The notes beneath the pieces were generated by a model. That model saw only the letters and a list, made by a program, of their open reading frames with translations. It had not been told where the DNA came from and ran no database searches. Positions 1 through 7,670 of a stretch of DNA of 64,000 nucleotides are shown here, in pieces. Source of the DNA: Thioploca ingrica (lineage in GTDB: Bacteria > Pseudomonadota > Gammaproteobacteria > Beggiatoales > Beggiatoaceae). The translations under genes and the position numbers were made by a program. Position 1 is the stretch's first letter, and every line of letters begins with the position of its first letter. The DNA lies in NCBI GenBank assembly GCA_000828835.1, contig AP014633.1:1-64000 (forward strand), in the 5' to 3' direction.

Positions 1-2598
1 ATGAATCCAGAAAAATTAACCACTAAATTCCAACAAGCTTTAGCCGAGGCGCAAAGTCTTGCTGCGGGTAAAGATCACCGTTTTATTGAACCAGCCCATT
101 TATTATTATCTATGTTAAATCAAAGAGATAGTAATATTTATCCTTTATTAACCAGTGCCGGTGTCAATGTTAACCAAATCCGTTCCGGTTTAATTGAAGC
201 CCTAGAACGGATTGATAAAGTGAGCAATCGGCAAGGCGAAGTTCATTTATCCAATGATCTGATTCGCCTGCTTAACGTGACGGATAAACTCGCTCAGAAA
301 CGCCGCGATCAATATCTGGCCAGCGAATTGTTTTTACAGGCGGCAGTAGCCGATGAAGGCGCGATAGGTCAGTTACTGAGAAAGGCGGGCGCTAACTCGG
401 CGTTATTAGAAAAGGCAATTGAACAATTGCGTGACGGACAGCAAGTTAACGATCCCAATGCGGAAGAACTTCGGCAAGCTTTAAGCAAATATACCATTGA
501 TTTAACCGAACGTGCCATGCAGGGTAAATTGGATCCGGTCATTGGACGGGATGATGAAATTCGTCGCGTGATCCAAGTGTTGCAGCGCCGTACTAAAAAT
601 AATCCGGTCTTAATCGGTGAAGCCGGAGTCGGTAAAAGTGCCATTGTCGAGGGTTTAGCGCAACGCATTATCAATGGTGAAGTGCCAGAGGGATTAAAAG
701 ATAAACGCTTGCTGTCATTAGATATGGGCGCTTTGATTGCCGGTGCTAAATATCGAGGGGAATTTGAAGAACGGTTAAAAGCCGTACTGAATGATTTAGC
801 GAAACAAGAAGGCCAAATCATTCTTTTTATTGACGAATTGCATACCATGGTGGGTGCCGGTAAAGCCGAAGGCGCTATGGATGCGGGTAATATGCTTAAG
901 CCAGCATTAGCACGAGGCGAATTACATTGTGTTGGTGCCACTACCTTAGATGAGTACCGTAAATATATTGAAAAAGATGCGGCTTTAGAACGGCGGTTTC
1001 AAAAAGTATTAGTTAATGAACCCTCGGTTGAAGATACCATCGCTATTTTACGCGGGTTAAAAGAACGTTATGAAGTTCATCACGGCGTTGATATTACTGA
1101 CCCCGCGATTGTGGCAGCCGCTACGCTTTCCCACCGTTATATCACCGATCGGCAATTGCCAGACAAAGCGATTGATTTAGTTGATGAAGCCGCTAGTCGG
1201 ATTCGCATGGAAATTGATTCTAAGCCGGAACGAATTGATCGACTGGATCGGCGGCTGATTCAACTTAAAATTGAACGCGAAGCCCTGAAAAAAGAAAAGG
1301 ACGAGGCTTCTAAAAAACGGCTAGATAAGCTTAATGAAGAAATCAACCTGTTAGAAAAAGAACTGGCTGAACTAAATCAAGTGTGGCGCACCGAAAAATC
1401 GAGTGTACAGGGTGCACACCAACTTAAAGAAGCATTAGAACAAGCTCGCTTAGCACTAGAAGCAGCCCGTCGTGCCGGTGATTTAGAACGAATGGCACAA
1501 TTACAATATGAACGGATTCCGTCAGTTGAAAAGCAACTCACTGTAGCCAGTCAAGCGGAACAACAAGGTATGCAATTATTACGTAATGCGGTGACTGAAG
1601 AAGAAATTGCCGAAATCGTTTCTAAATGGACTGGGATTCCCATTACCAAAATGTTAGCTGGCGAGCGGGAAAAATTACTACGCATGGAAGAATCCTTACA
1701 TCAACGGGTGGTTGGTCAAGATGAAGCCGTGCAAATGGTCGCCAATGCCATTCGCCGCTCGCGTTCTGGTTTAGCGGATCCCAACCGTCCTAATGGCTCA
1801 TTTTTATTTCTGGGTCCGACCGGGGTTGGTAAAACAGAATTAGCTAAAGCCTTAGCCGGGTTTCTATTCGACACCGACGAGGCGATGATACGCATTGATA
1901 TGTCTGAATTTATGGAAAAACACTCGGTAGCTCGGCTGATTGGCGCACCGCCGGGTTATGTTGGCTACGAAGAAGGCGGCTATTTAACGGAAGCCATCCG
2001 GCGGCGTCCTTATTCCGTGGTGTTATTAGATGAAGTTGAAAAAGCGCATCCGGAGGTATTTGGGGTACTTCTGCAAGTACTGGATGACGGGCGTTTAACC
2101 GACGGACAGGGACGAACCATTGACTTTCGCAATACCGTCATTATCATGACTTCTAACTTAGGTTCACAATTGATCCAAGAGCAAAGTGGTGAAGAAAACT
2201 ACTTAGCGATGAAAGCAGCGGTGATGGAAATTGTCGGCCAATATTTCCGCCCCGAATTGATCAACCGTATTGATGAAATTGTGGTATTTCATTCCTTGGA
2301 TAAGGCGCAAATTCGTGCCATTGCTCACTTACAAATTAACTATTTACGCCAACGGTTACAAGCTCAAAATCTGGGTCTCAGTATCAGTGATGCCGCTGTC
2401 GATCAGATTGGTGCTGCTGGCTTTGATCCGGTTTATGGTGCCCGCCCACTAAAACGAGCCATTCAACAAGTTTTAGAAAACCCATTAGCACAGGCGATTC
2501 TGGCGGGTCAATTTTTACCAGGGGATCTAATTGCAGTAGATTGGCAGGCTGGAAAAATGCAATTTAATAAGGTGATAACTCATGAACAAATCCATTGA
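1..2598 (+). CDS. clpB: ATP-dependent disaggregase ClpB
   Basis: This is a Hsp100 chaperone that extracts polypeptides from aggregates together with DnaK/DnaJ/GrpE in the cytoplasm. The 865-residue length is normal for ClpB. In order it has the N-terminal double Clp repeat (about 1-145), NBD1 with Walker A GEAGVGKS (K212), the long charged middle coiled coil (about 400-525) that separates ClpB from ClpA/ClpC, and NBD2 with Walker [10 protein letters not shown] (K611) followed by the C-terminal D2-small domain (from about 760). The window starts exactly on its ATG, so its promoter lies outside. The last 17 nt overlap the following DUF29 gene, suggesting translational coupling. Confidence 0.98.
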   Translation: MNPEKLTTKFQQALAEAQSLAAGKDHRFIEPAHLLLSMLNQRDSNIYPLLTSAGVNVNQIRSGLIEALERIDKVSNRQGEVHLSNDLIRLLNVTDKLAQKRRDQYLASELFLQAAVADEGAIGQLLRKAGANSALLEKAIEQLRDGQQVNDPNAEELRQALSKYTIDLTERAMQGKLDPVIGRDDEIRRVIQVLQRRTKNNPVLIGEAGVGKSAIVEGLAQRIINGEVPEGLKDKRLLSLDMGALIAGAKYRGEFEERLKAVLNDLAKQEGQIILFIDELHTMVGAGKAEGAMDAGNMLKPALARGELHCVGATTLDEYRKYIEKDAALERRFQKVLVNEPSVEDTIAILRGLKERYEVHHGVDITDPAIVAAATLSHRYITDRQLPDKAIDLVDEAASRIRMEIDSKPERIDRLDRRLIQLKIEREALKKEKDEASKKRLDKLNEEINLLEKELAELNQVWRTEKSSVQGAHQLKEALEQARLALEAARRAGDLERMAQLQYERIPSVEKQLTVASQAEQQGMQLLRNAVTEEEIAEIVSKWTGIPITKMLAGEREKLLRMEESLHQRVVGQDEAVQMVANAIRRSRSGLADPNRPNGSFLFLGPTGVGKTELAKALAGFLFDTDEAMIRIDMSEFMEKHSVARLIGAPPGYVGYEEGGYLTEAIRRRPYSVVLLDEVEKAHPEVFGVLLQVLDDGRLTDGQGRTIDFRNTVIIMTSNLGSQLIQEQSGEENYLAMKAAVMEIVGQYFRPELINRIDEIVVFHSLDKAQIRAIAHLQINYLRQRLQAQNLGLSISDAAVDQIGAAGFDPVYGARPLKRAIQQVLENPLAQAILAGQFLPGDLIAVDWQAGKMQFNKVITHEQIH

Positions 2599-3019
2599 TT
2601 ACGAGACAGATTTCTACGCTTGGGCACAGTACAATGCCGACTTGCTGCGCCAAAGGCAATTCTCCGAATTGGATATTGAACACCTAGTTGAAGAATTAGA
2701 AAGTATGGGAAAACGCGATCGAAGAGAATTGACCAGTCGTTTTAAGATATTACTCGCTCACTTACTTAAATGGCAATATCAGCCCAGTTATCGTTGTAGT
2801 AGCTGGCGTGGCTCGATTGCTGAACAACGTCTGCAAATTAATGATTTGATCAAAGCGAATCCCAGCTTAAAATCCTATTTACCAGAAGCGATTATCTTCG
2901 CCTATCCAGAGGCGTTAGAATTGGCTAGTGATGAAACCGGTTTACCTCAATCGATCTTCCCAACAACTTGCACTTATTCAATAGAGCAGCTTTTAGACAA
3001 AAATTTTGTAACTACCTAG
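2582..3019 (+). CDS. DUF29 family protein (copy 1)
   Basis: This 145-residue protein belongs to the DUF29 family, whose function is not known. Recognisable features are the N-terminal [18 protein letters not shown] segment, the [12 protein letters not shown] helix, and [12 protein letters not shown]. It overlaps the end of clpB by 17 nt, in a different frame, so it may be co-translated with clpB. Two paralogues occur in this window at 54364-54771 and 55167-55640. The C-terminus here ([11 protein letters not shown]) corresponds to the EPVMSEEFWPE end of the copy at 55167. The family is multicopy in cyanobacteria and large sulfur bacteria and is often found near repeats. Confidence 0.85.
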   Translation: MNKSIDYETDFYAWAQYNADLLRQRQFSELDIEHLVEELESMGKRDRRELTSRFKILLAHLLKWQYQPSYRCSSWRGSIAEQRLQINDLIKANPSLKSYLPEAIIFAYPEALELASDETGLPQSIFPTTCTYSIEQLLDKNFVTT

Positions 3020-3082
3020 TGTCAAAGTTAATTTCACTTAAAACTGGATGATGAGCCATTATTAAAAAATTTTAATATTATT

Positions 3083-3110
3083 TTGACAAAATTTTTTACG
3101 AGTTTATACT
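3083..3110 (+). promoter_or_regulatory. Sigma70-like promoter of secreted-protein gene A
   Basis: TTGACA at 3083-3088, a 16-nt spacer, then TATACT at 3105-3110. The same arrangement (TTGACA, 16 nt, TAAACT) is at 6331-6358 in front of the paralogous gene B. The start of transcription should be near 3117, giving a leader of about 130 nt. Confidence 0.7.
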
Positions 3111-3116
3111 ACCGAT

Positions 3117-3247
3117 TGTTAAGGTAGGATTCAAAAAGCAAAGCAAATCCCATGTTTAGACTACAAAATGAGGGGTTTGGGCGGGCGCTTTTTTCTACCC
3201 GTTCTATGCTTGCTGGCTGTATTTTTATAAAAAATGGAGATTTAATA
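3117..3247 (+). promoter_or_regulatory. Conserved structured 5' leader (copy A)
   Basis: About 130 nt between promoter and start codon are nearly identical to 6365-6499. A hairpin pairs CAAATCCC (3144-3151) with GGGGTTTG (3172-3179). In copy B the outer pair is T-A instead of C-G, which is compensatory. A further AAAAAGC/GCTTTTT pairing can extend the stem in this copy. The leader ends with GGAG 8 nt before the ATG. It does not match the riboswitch consensus sequences I know. A cis-regulatory RNA is an inference from conservation and one covarying pair. Confidence 0.5.
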
Positions 3248-4531
3248 ATGTCAAAAGTCGGTTTAACCGTTCGCTGGCTGGTGGTACCTTTATCTTTTAT
3301 TGCATTTAACACTTCAACGATGGCTGCTTGTGAAGTAGGTAATTGGATTCCGGGCTGTCCTGCTGGAGTAGACACAACCGCCTCTTTAGGACAATTTGCA
3401 ATCAGATTAACTAAGGAAATGGGAGAAAATCTTAGTCCGCCGCAAAATTGTCCTGGTGATTGGACAGATCCTAATGATCCCTGCGTAATTTGGAGTCCAG
3501 TGTTATATGATAACAATACACAAATTGGTCGAAGCGATCCTTTTATTGAACCAGTTTCTCTGGAAAGCGACAGTGTTTTAGTATGTGAGATTGGTGATCC
3601 GCTTTTGTGTAATGTATTTGATCCTGATCCAGTCACGGATAAGCAAATGCAATTTCCCACTAAAGATTTTGTAGAAGGGCCGACTAGTACTGAAGAAGTA
3701 CATACTAAGATTATCTCGCTTAATATGACTGATCTAGGCCAATGTGGTAGTACTTCTGCCAATGCAGTCAGAGCCGGGAGTGCTATGACAGTGGTACCAC
3801 TTGCAAAACGCAAACGCAGTCTTGGTGAAGTAGAATCTCTTAATACCCCCCCAGGAGGCTTTCCAGCAGAAAGTTTCTTCAATATGTTTGTGGAAGTCGA
3901 TCTCGATTGGGATAATAATGGTAGTGTCGACATGACGGTTTACAATCCGATAGTACCTCTTACCGTTCAAAATTTAAACTTAACGAGTTTTCCACCCCAA
4001 GTCGTTTATATCCACGGTGGCAACACTAATGATGGTGCACCAGCCGTTCATGATGTAACAACTGGTAAATTAATAGGCTGGATTGTACTTGCCGGTCATG
4101 GTGTTCGCGGAGGGGGAAAAGAAGTTAGCTGCGCTGATTTAGTTAATTTTGGAAACGAGATTAAGGGCAGGGCTAAGGATATTTTAAAAGTGGTTCCTCT
4201 CCTAGTTAAACTTAGCTCGCTTACAGCTACCGTACAAGGTGGCGAAGTAACCCTCAACTTTGAAACCGCCAGTGAGAAAGACGTTCTTGGTTTGCAATTG
4301 TGGAGAGGCGAGCCGATAAATGGTGAATGTACCGTAGATCTGTTGAACTACGTCAATCCAAATATGATCGGTGAAATTAACTCAGTCGGTTCAGAAACGA
4401 CCGGCGCAACTTATCAACTGATCGATAACGTAACACAAGCCGGTACTTATTGCTATGCGCTAAAAGAAATCAATGGAAATGGTGATGCTGTCTGGATAGA
4501 AAGCCACATAGCCAAAGCTATAGTAAATTAG
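3248..4531 (+). CDS. Secreted protein, paralogous family (copy A)
   Basis: A 427-residue exported protein of unknown function. I chose ATG 3248 (MSKVGL...) because it follows a GGAG site and yields a clean signal peptide ending near NTSTMAAC. An in-frame extension to 3152 would translate the conserved leader instead. The N-terminal part carries a CEVGNWIPGCPAGVD module that recurs, as CGPGEHWVDKCPEGID and similar, in the proteins at 17818 and 21399. The last 110 residues form the FN3-like module shared by five proteins in the window (TVQGGEVTLNFETASEKD, then LWRGEPINGEC, then GTYCYALKEING). A rho-independent terminator follows at 4587-4625. No catalytic motif was recognised; a surface or matrix protein is only a guess. 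Confidence 0.75.
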   Translation: MSKVGLTVRWLVVPLSFIAFNTSTMAACEVGNWIPGCPAGVDTTASLGQFAIRLTKEMGENLSPPQNCPGDWTDPNDPCVIWSPVLYDNNTQIGRSDPFIEPVSLESDSVLVCEIGDPLLCNVFDPDPVTDKQMQFPTKDFVEGPTSTEEVHTKIISLNMTDLGQCGSTSANAVRAGSAMTVVPLAKRKRSLGEVESLNTPPGGFPAESFFNMFVEVDLDWDNNGSVDMTVYNPIVPLTVQNLNLTSFPPQVVYIHGGNTNDGAPAVHDVTTGKLIGWIVLAGHGVRGGGKEVSCADLVNFGNEIKGRAKDILKVVPLLVKLSSLTATVQGGEVTLNFETASEKDVLGLQLWRGEPINGECTVDLLNYVNPNMIGEINSVGSETTGATYQLIDNVTQAGTYCYALKEINGNGDAVWIESHIAKAIVN

Positions 4532-4586
4532 TTGAGTTTGGCAAGTAGCGGCTATCGCTTAACCCAGGTGGTTTAGCTAAATTAAT

Positions 4587-4625
4587 AAAGCTCTGTAGAA
4601 ATTCACTTTTTACAGAGCTTTTTTT
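4587..4625 (+). terminator. Rho-independent terminator of secreted-protein gene A
   Basis: An 11-bp stem, AAAGCTCTGTA (4587-4597) with TACAGAGCTTT, followed by a T run. In the paralogous locus at 7601-7620 only the right arm TACAGAGCTTTTTTT survives, because a small inverted-repeat element lies where the left arm should be. Confidence 0.85.
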
Positions 4626-4700
4626 ACCCCCTACACCTTGTAGAATGACACCCAATTCAATCAGACCGGGTACCCTTCGCAAAGTTCTATTTAGCATTCC
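4608..4700 (+). pseudogene. Duplicated flank with remnant of the E3 (DUF1702) gene start
   Basis: The segment from the right terminator arm to about 4666 repeats 7599-7660 almost exactly. After a gap of about 25 nt, 4675-4700 matches the E3 coding start at 7686-7711 in 23 of 26 positions and keeps its frame (LRKVLFSIP against LRKFLFGIP). The start codon and everything after this point are lost; the truncated PIN gene begins at 4691 on the other strand. It is a scar of a duplication that once included the beginning of the enediyne cassette. Confidence 0.75.
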
Positions 4701-4993
4701 TTTACCTTGTTACGATTCTTGTAGCAACAGAATATTAATACCAGGCATACCTTGTTCTGAAGACTAGCTTGATAGGCTTGTTGCAAATGGATGTTACTAT
4801 CCCGGAAAGGTTTTACTAAAGTTTCTGCCAGCGTCAATTGGCTTGTCACTGCGTAGAGTTTACCACTATCAATCAGACCAAATAATTCGGTGATAGCTGG
4901 TATAAACTCCGGATAAGCTTCTAAAGCATAGATAAAAACATTAGCATCTAAATAAACCGGTTGCCCGGTTATGATTTGACTTATTTGTCCCAC
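4691..4993 (-). pseudogene. PIN-domain (VapC-like) toxin, C-terminally truncated
   Basis: The N-terminal 80 residues are a PIN domain: VYLDANVFIYALEA holds the first acidic metal ligand and TLAETLVKP the conserved Glu. VapC toxins (site-specific RNases) are usually 130-140 residues. This one has only 100, and the last 20 (VCLVLIFCCYKNRNKVKEC) do not look like a PIN fold, so the last catalytic acids are missing. The broken end abuts the duplicated E3 remnant. It overlaps its antitoxin by 13 nt, the usual arrangement. Probably an inactive toxin. Confidence 0.7.
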
Positions 4994-5208
4994 AACTCAC
5001 GCTCCTGCTGAAGAAATACATCAGCTTGAGCAGAGGTAGCGTAGCAACCTCTTCCGGTACCAATGATGCTAAGTAAGGTACGCTGGGGTATGGGTTCTTT
5101 TAGAAGAACAATAATTTCAGCCCTTGTTCCTGGTTTTAATTCCGGGGAACGGATTTCTAGTACACCGTCAGCTTGCACGGTAACCTCTTGTTTAAAGGCA
5201 GTCATCAT
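4981..5208 (-). CDS. VapB-like antitoxin
   Basis: A 75-residue antitoxin-type protein overlapping the PIN toxin start. The N-terminal half (QEVTVQADGVLEIRSPELK, then AEIIVLLKEP) resembles the short beta-rich DNA-binding region of AbrB/VapB-type antitoxins. The C-terminal half (SAQADVFLQQERELWDK) is a typical toxin-wrapping tail. An AGGA site precedes the ATG. Its partner is truncated, so it may be an orphaned antidote or autoregulator. Confidence 0.65.
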   Translation of the reverse strand: MMTAFKQEVTVQADGVLEIRSPELKPGTRAEIIVLLKEPIPQRTLLSIIGTGRGCYATSAQADVFLQQERELWDK

Positions 5209-5248
5209 CCTATTTTTCCTTAATTGTTAAATTACGTTAACCAAAGTG

Positions 5249-5520
5249 TTAAATTCTTTCTAATTTTGCCATCCCTTGACTAATAGGTATCATTTTTAAA
5301 CCATATTCCCGTAAAGTTTGTTCGGCTTCACGGTGAAGATAAGCAAGTTCTTCTTCTACTGACATTCCTTGACAACATAATCTCAGTTGTTCTCGCCATT
5401 GTAGAACTTCGGCTAAAGATAAGATGAAGTTAAAGTGAAATGTAGGGTCACTGCCGCTAAGTTTAGTGCTAATCTTATAAAGATTATAGAAATTTTAATC
5501 GAATCGTTTCATCAATAGGC
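5249..5520 (-). pseudogene. Broken small ORF, unknown function
   Basis: Reading the minus strand down to the TAA at 5249-5251 gives about 80 open codons without a plausible start, including QWREQLRLCCQGMSVEEEL and YGLKMIPISQGMAKLERI. A second frame upstream reads PIDETIRLKFL before a stop, so a frameshift probably broke a longer gene. I do not recognise the family. It lies in the same stretch of degraded toxin-antitoxin genes. Confidence 0.4.
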
Positions 5521-5528
5521 TATCAAAA

Positions 5529-5792
5529 ATGGGCTATCAAATTATGAATTTCCCCATAGCAGAACACATCAACGACGAATTGCGCAAAATACTTAATGAA
5601 ATATTAGAATGAGGGGACGAAACCGAATATGTACGTTCTAACCCGATTCTAAGAAACAAAATTGCACAAGCGGAAGAAAATTATAAACAAGATAAGTGGT
5701 TCGTTCCTACTCTCAAGCTGGCGCCTTATCCACCCTACACTTGCTACACTTGCTCAACTAACTTGCCTGACTTAAAAAGGATTCCACTATGA
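5529..5792 (+). pseudogene. Small ORF with one in-frame TGA, possible antitoxin relic
   Basis: ATG 5529 opens 27 codons (MGYQIMNFPIAEHINDELRK...) up to a TGA at 5610. The same frame continues for a further 59 codons (EYVRSNPILRNKIAQAEEN is typical of Phd/YefM-like antitoxin tails) to a TGA at 5790 that overlaps the next ATG. The likeliest explanation is a nonsense mutation in an old antitoxin gene. No selenocysteine context was seen. Confidence 0.35.
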
Positions 5793-6070
5793 ATTTAGTC
5801 ATTCCTGATGAAATTTTACAATCAACTCAACTTTCTCCGGCCCAAATCAAACAGGAACTCGCTATTTTATTGTGGGAAAAAGATTATATTACCCTAGAAC
5901 AAGCTAGAGAATTAACTGAACTGACCCTCACTGAATTCAAACAGTTATTGCTTAATAATGCTTCTAAATCAACTACTAAGAAAAGTTGGCATTTGGTCAA
6001 AAGAGATTGTATGACCGGTTCTCCTGATGATCTAGTACACCTCGATTGGTCTGAGGAATGGAAATTTTGA
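5789..6070 (+). CDS. UPF0175-type antitoxin, probably chimeric
   Basis: The first 65 residues (MNLVIPDEILQSTQLS, then LAILLWEKDYITLEQA, then TEFKQLLLNNA) match the UPF0175 small DNA-binding proteins that pair with PIN toxins. The last 30 (SWHLVKRDCMTGSPDDLVHL then DWSEEWKF) look instead like the tail of a different antitoxin family that precedes PIN genes. This suggests recombination between two modules. It overlaps the following PIN fragment by 13 nt. Whether it is functional is unclear. Confidence 0.55.
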   Translation: MNLVIPDEILQSTQLSPAQIKQELAILLWEKDYITLEQARELTELTLTEFKQLLLNNASKSTTKKSWHLVKRDCMTGSPDDLVHLDWSEEWKF

Positions 6071-6258
6071 TTTATTTAGATACCCATGTGGTGATATGGC
6101 TCTATGCGGGTAAAACTGAACACATTCCTTATAAAACGTTAGAACTGATGAAGACTCAAGAATTATTGCTTTCCCCGATGGTGCTGTTGGAAATGACTTA
6201 TTTGTTTGAGATCAAACGCCTTACCGTGTTAGTTCGAACGCAGCAAATCCCACCCTAA
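6058..6258 (+). pseudogene. PIN-domain toxin, truncated
   Basis: The 66-residue frame starts like a PIN toxin (LIYLDTHVVIWLYAGKTE, with the first Asp; SPMVLLEMTYLFEIKRL, with the conserved Glu) but ends after about half the domain, just before the promoter of secreted gene B. The distal catalytic acids are missing, so RNase activity is unlikely. It is the second PIN gene cut short at the edge of the duplicated unit. Confidence 0.65.
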
Positions 6259-6330
6259 AAATTATTCAAATATATTTTAACTATTTTGGACATATTACCC
6301 TTCAGTTAATTAAAAAAATTTATCTAGCTA

Positions 6331-6358
6331 TTGACAAATATTTTTTTGTTAATAAACT
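6331..6358 (+). promoter_or_regulatory. Sigma70-like promoter of secreted-protein gene B
   Basis: TTGACA at 6331-6336, a 16-nt spacer and TAAACT at 6353-6358, aligned with the promoter of copy A. Just downstream, CCTACT (6361-6366) and AGTAGG (6375-6380) form a 6-bp dyad around the expected start of transcription. If the terminator after gene B is defective, this promoter could also feed the enediyne cassette. Confidence 0.7.
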
Positions 6359-6364
6359 ACCCTA

Positions 6365-6499
6365 CTGGTAAACTAGTAGGATTAAAAGAACAAAGTAAAT
6401 CCCACGTTTAGACTGCAAAATGCGGGGTTTAGGCGGGTGCTTTTTTCTACCTGTTCTATGCTTGTTGGCTGTATTTTTATTAGAAATGGAGATTTTATA
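6365..6499 (+). promoter_or_regulatory. Conserved structured 5' leader (copy B)
   Basis: The leader is nearly identical to 3117-3247. TAAATCCC (6396-6403) pairs with GGGGTTTA (6424-6431). The outer T-A pair replaces the C-G of copy A. Other differences between copies are mostly single C/T or A/G changes that would alter amino acids if the leader were translated (for example CGT to TGT). That favours an RNA element or neutral duplication over coding. GGAG precedes ATG 6500. Confidence 0.5.
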
Positions 6500-7432
6500 A
6501 TGTCAAAAAAAGTTGGTTTAACCTTTTTGAGGAAGTTGGCTTTAGTTTTTGCGGTGGTGCCTTTTGTGGTGGGAGGAATGGCTCATGCTGCTGCTTCTTT
6601 ACCCGATGTGGGAACGAAAACCGTCATGAATGGCAAGATTAACACAAATGTAGAGGTGATTAATATTGGTCAAAAAATCTCACTATTCACATTTGCAAAA
6701 CCACATATTACGTGTGTGGTAATAGCAGCTACCACTACCGGTAATAGATTTCAACAACGTAATATACAGATTACTTCCGTCCACCAGGAATTTTCCCTTC
6801 TACCGGATCTTCAGCTAGGACCCTCTATTGTCATCTCTGCCAATCCGAACAGAGAGAGTACAGGTACGATTATAAGCCAAGCAATAGATTCTGAATTACC
6901 AGCCGTTCAGACCGTCAATTTATTTGTGGTAGCAGAAGTCAATGGAATGAAGTTAGTTAACCAGGAACCGGTAGTTTTTGTGGGCGAAATAGATCAATGG
7001 CCACCAAATGGGAGTCAGTATTATCAGCAAGGATCAACAGATTTCTATATGGCTGATGAGAATCTAGAACCAACCGGAAAGCCGGTGCTACGGTTTTTCG
7101 GTTCTGATGTAACACTTCTTGCAAAATTCACTAATCTTTCCGCTATCGCCACCGTCGGTGGGATTTCTTTAGCGTGGACTGCCACCGAAAGAAACAACGC
7201 TGGTTTCTATGCCTGGCGTGGACAACCTCTAAGTGGACAATGTACCAATGATGCCAGCAATTATCCAAACCCAGTTAGAATTAGCGGACTCGTCCCCTCT
7301 CAAGGTGATACAAACTCAGGCTTTGATTATACCTACCTTGATTCTCAAGGGAACCAAAATAACTGTTACGCGATAGAAGCGATTGATTTTAATGGTGGTA
7401 GTACTTTCTCAGCAATAGTACCAGTGCAATAA
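6500..7432 (+). CDS. Secreted protein, paralogous family (copy B)
   Basis: A 310-residue exported protein of unknown function. ATG 6500 has a GGAG site and begins a signal peptide (KLALVFAVVPFVVGGMAHAA, cleavage near AHA-AA). The middle region is beta-rich and lacks the CxxGxxW module of copy A. The C-terminal 95 residues carry the shared FN3-like module (GGISLAWTATERNNAGFYAW, then RGQPLSGQC, then NNCYAIEAIDFNGGSTF). It lies directly upstream of the enediyne cassette on the same strand. No enzyme motif was recognised. Confidence 0.75.
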   Translation: MSKKVGLTFLRKLALVFAVVPFVVGGMAHAAASLPDVGTKTVMNGKINTNVEVINIGQKISLFTFAKPHITCVVIAATTTGNRFQQRNIQITSVHQEFSLLPDLQLGPSIVISANPNRESTGTIISQAIDSELPAVQTVNLFVVAEVNGMKLVNQEPVVFVGEIDQWPPNGSQYYQQGSTDFYMADENLEPTGKPVLRFFGSDVTLLAKFTNLSAIATVGGISLAWTATERNNAGFYAWRGQPLSGQCTNDASNYPNPVRISGLVPSQGDTNSGFDYTYLDSQGNQNNCYAIEAIDFNGGSTFSAIVPVQ

Positions 7433-7463
7433 AAGGTGGCATTGCACTAGCAGCAAGTAACAC

Positions 7464-7571
7464 GTAGGCTGGGTTGAGGAACGAAACCCAGCTTTCTTTC
7501 ATAAATTATCCATCACCAAAATGTGATCGACGTTGGTCTTGAATAAGCTGGGTTTCGTCAACCCAGCCTAC
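7464..7571. repeat. Small inverted-repeat element (MITE-like), 108 bp
   Basis: Perfect 14-bp terminal inverted repeats GTAGGCTGGGTTGA (7464-7477) and TCAACCCAGCCTAC (7558-7571). A related element with GTAGGATGGGTAGA ends is at 29795-29887. It sits where copy A has the left arm of its terminator. Its own first hairpin (GCTGGGTT 7468-7475 with AACCCAGC 7485-7492, then TTTCTTT) could act as a weak terminator, so its effect on read-through is uncertain. Confidence 0.75.
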
Positions 7572-7670
7572 TCGTGAAAACCTGTCAGGTTTAATCTTTT
7601 TACAGAGCTTTTTTTACCCCCAAATACCTTGTAGAATGACATCCAATTCAATCAGACTGGACCAATCTCA

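Noticed and set aside
369..941. 190-codon minus-strand ORF inside clpB, and similar long antisense frames inside other genes
   Set aside because: They are antisense shadows of well-supported genes with no motif of their own.
3152..3247. In-frame upstream extension of secreted gene A (and 6437-6499 for gene B)
   Set aside because: A good Shine-Dalgarno and clean signal peptide start at 3248 and 6500; the upstream part is the conserved leader, where differences between copies are not synonymous.
3117..3247. Cyclic-di-GMP (GEMM) riboswitch
   Set aside because: The leader has GCAAAGC-like bases but lacks the paired GEMM domains and the conserved tetraloop and receptor; it is kept only as an unassigned structured leader.
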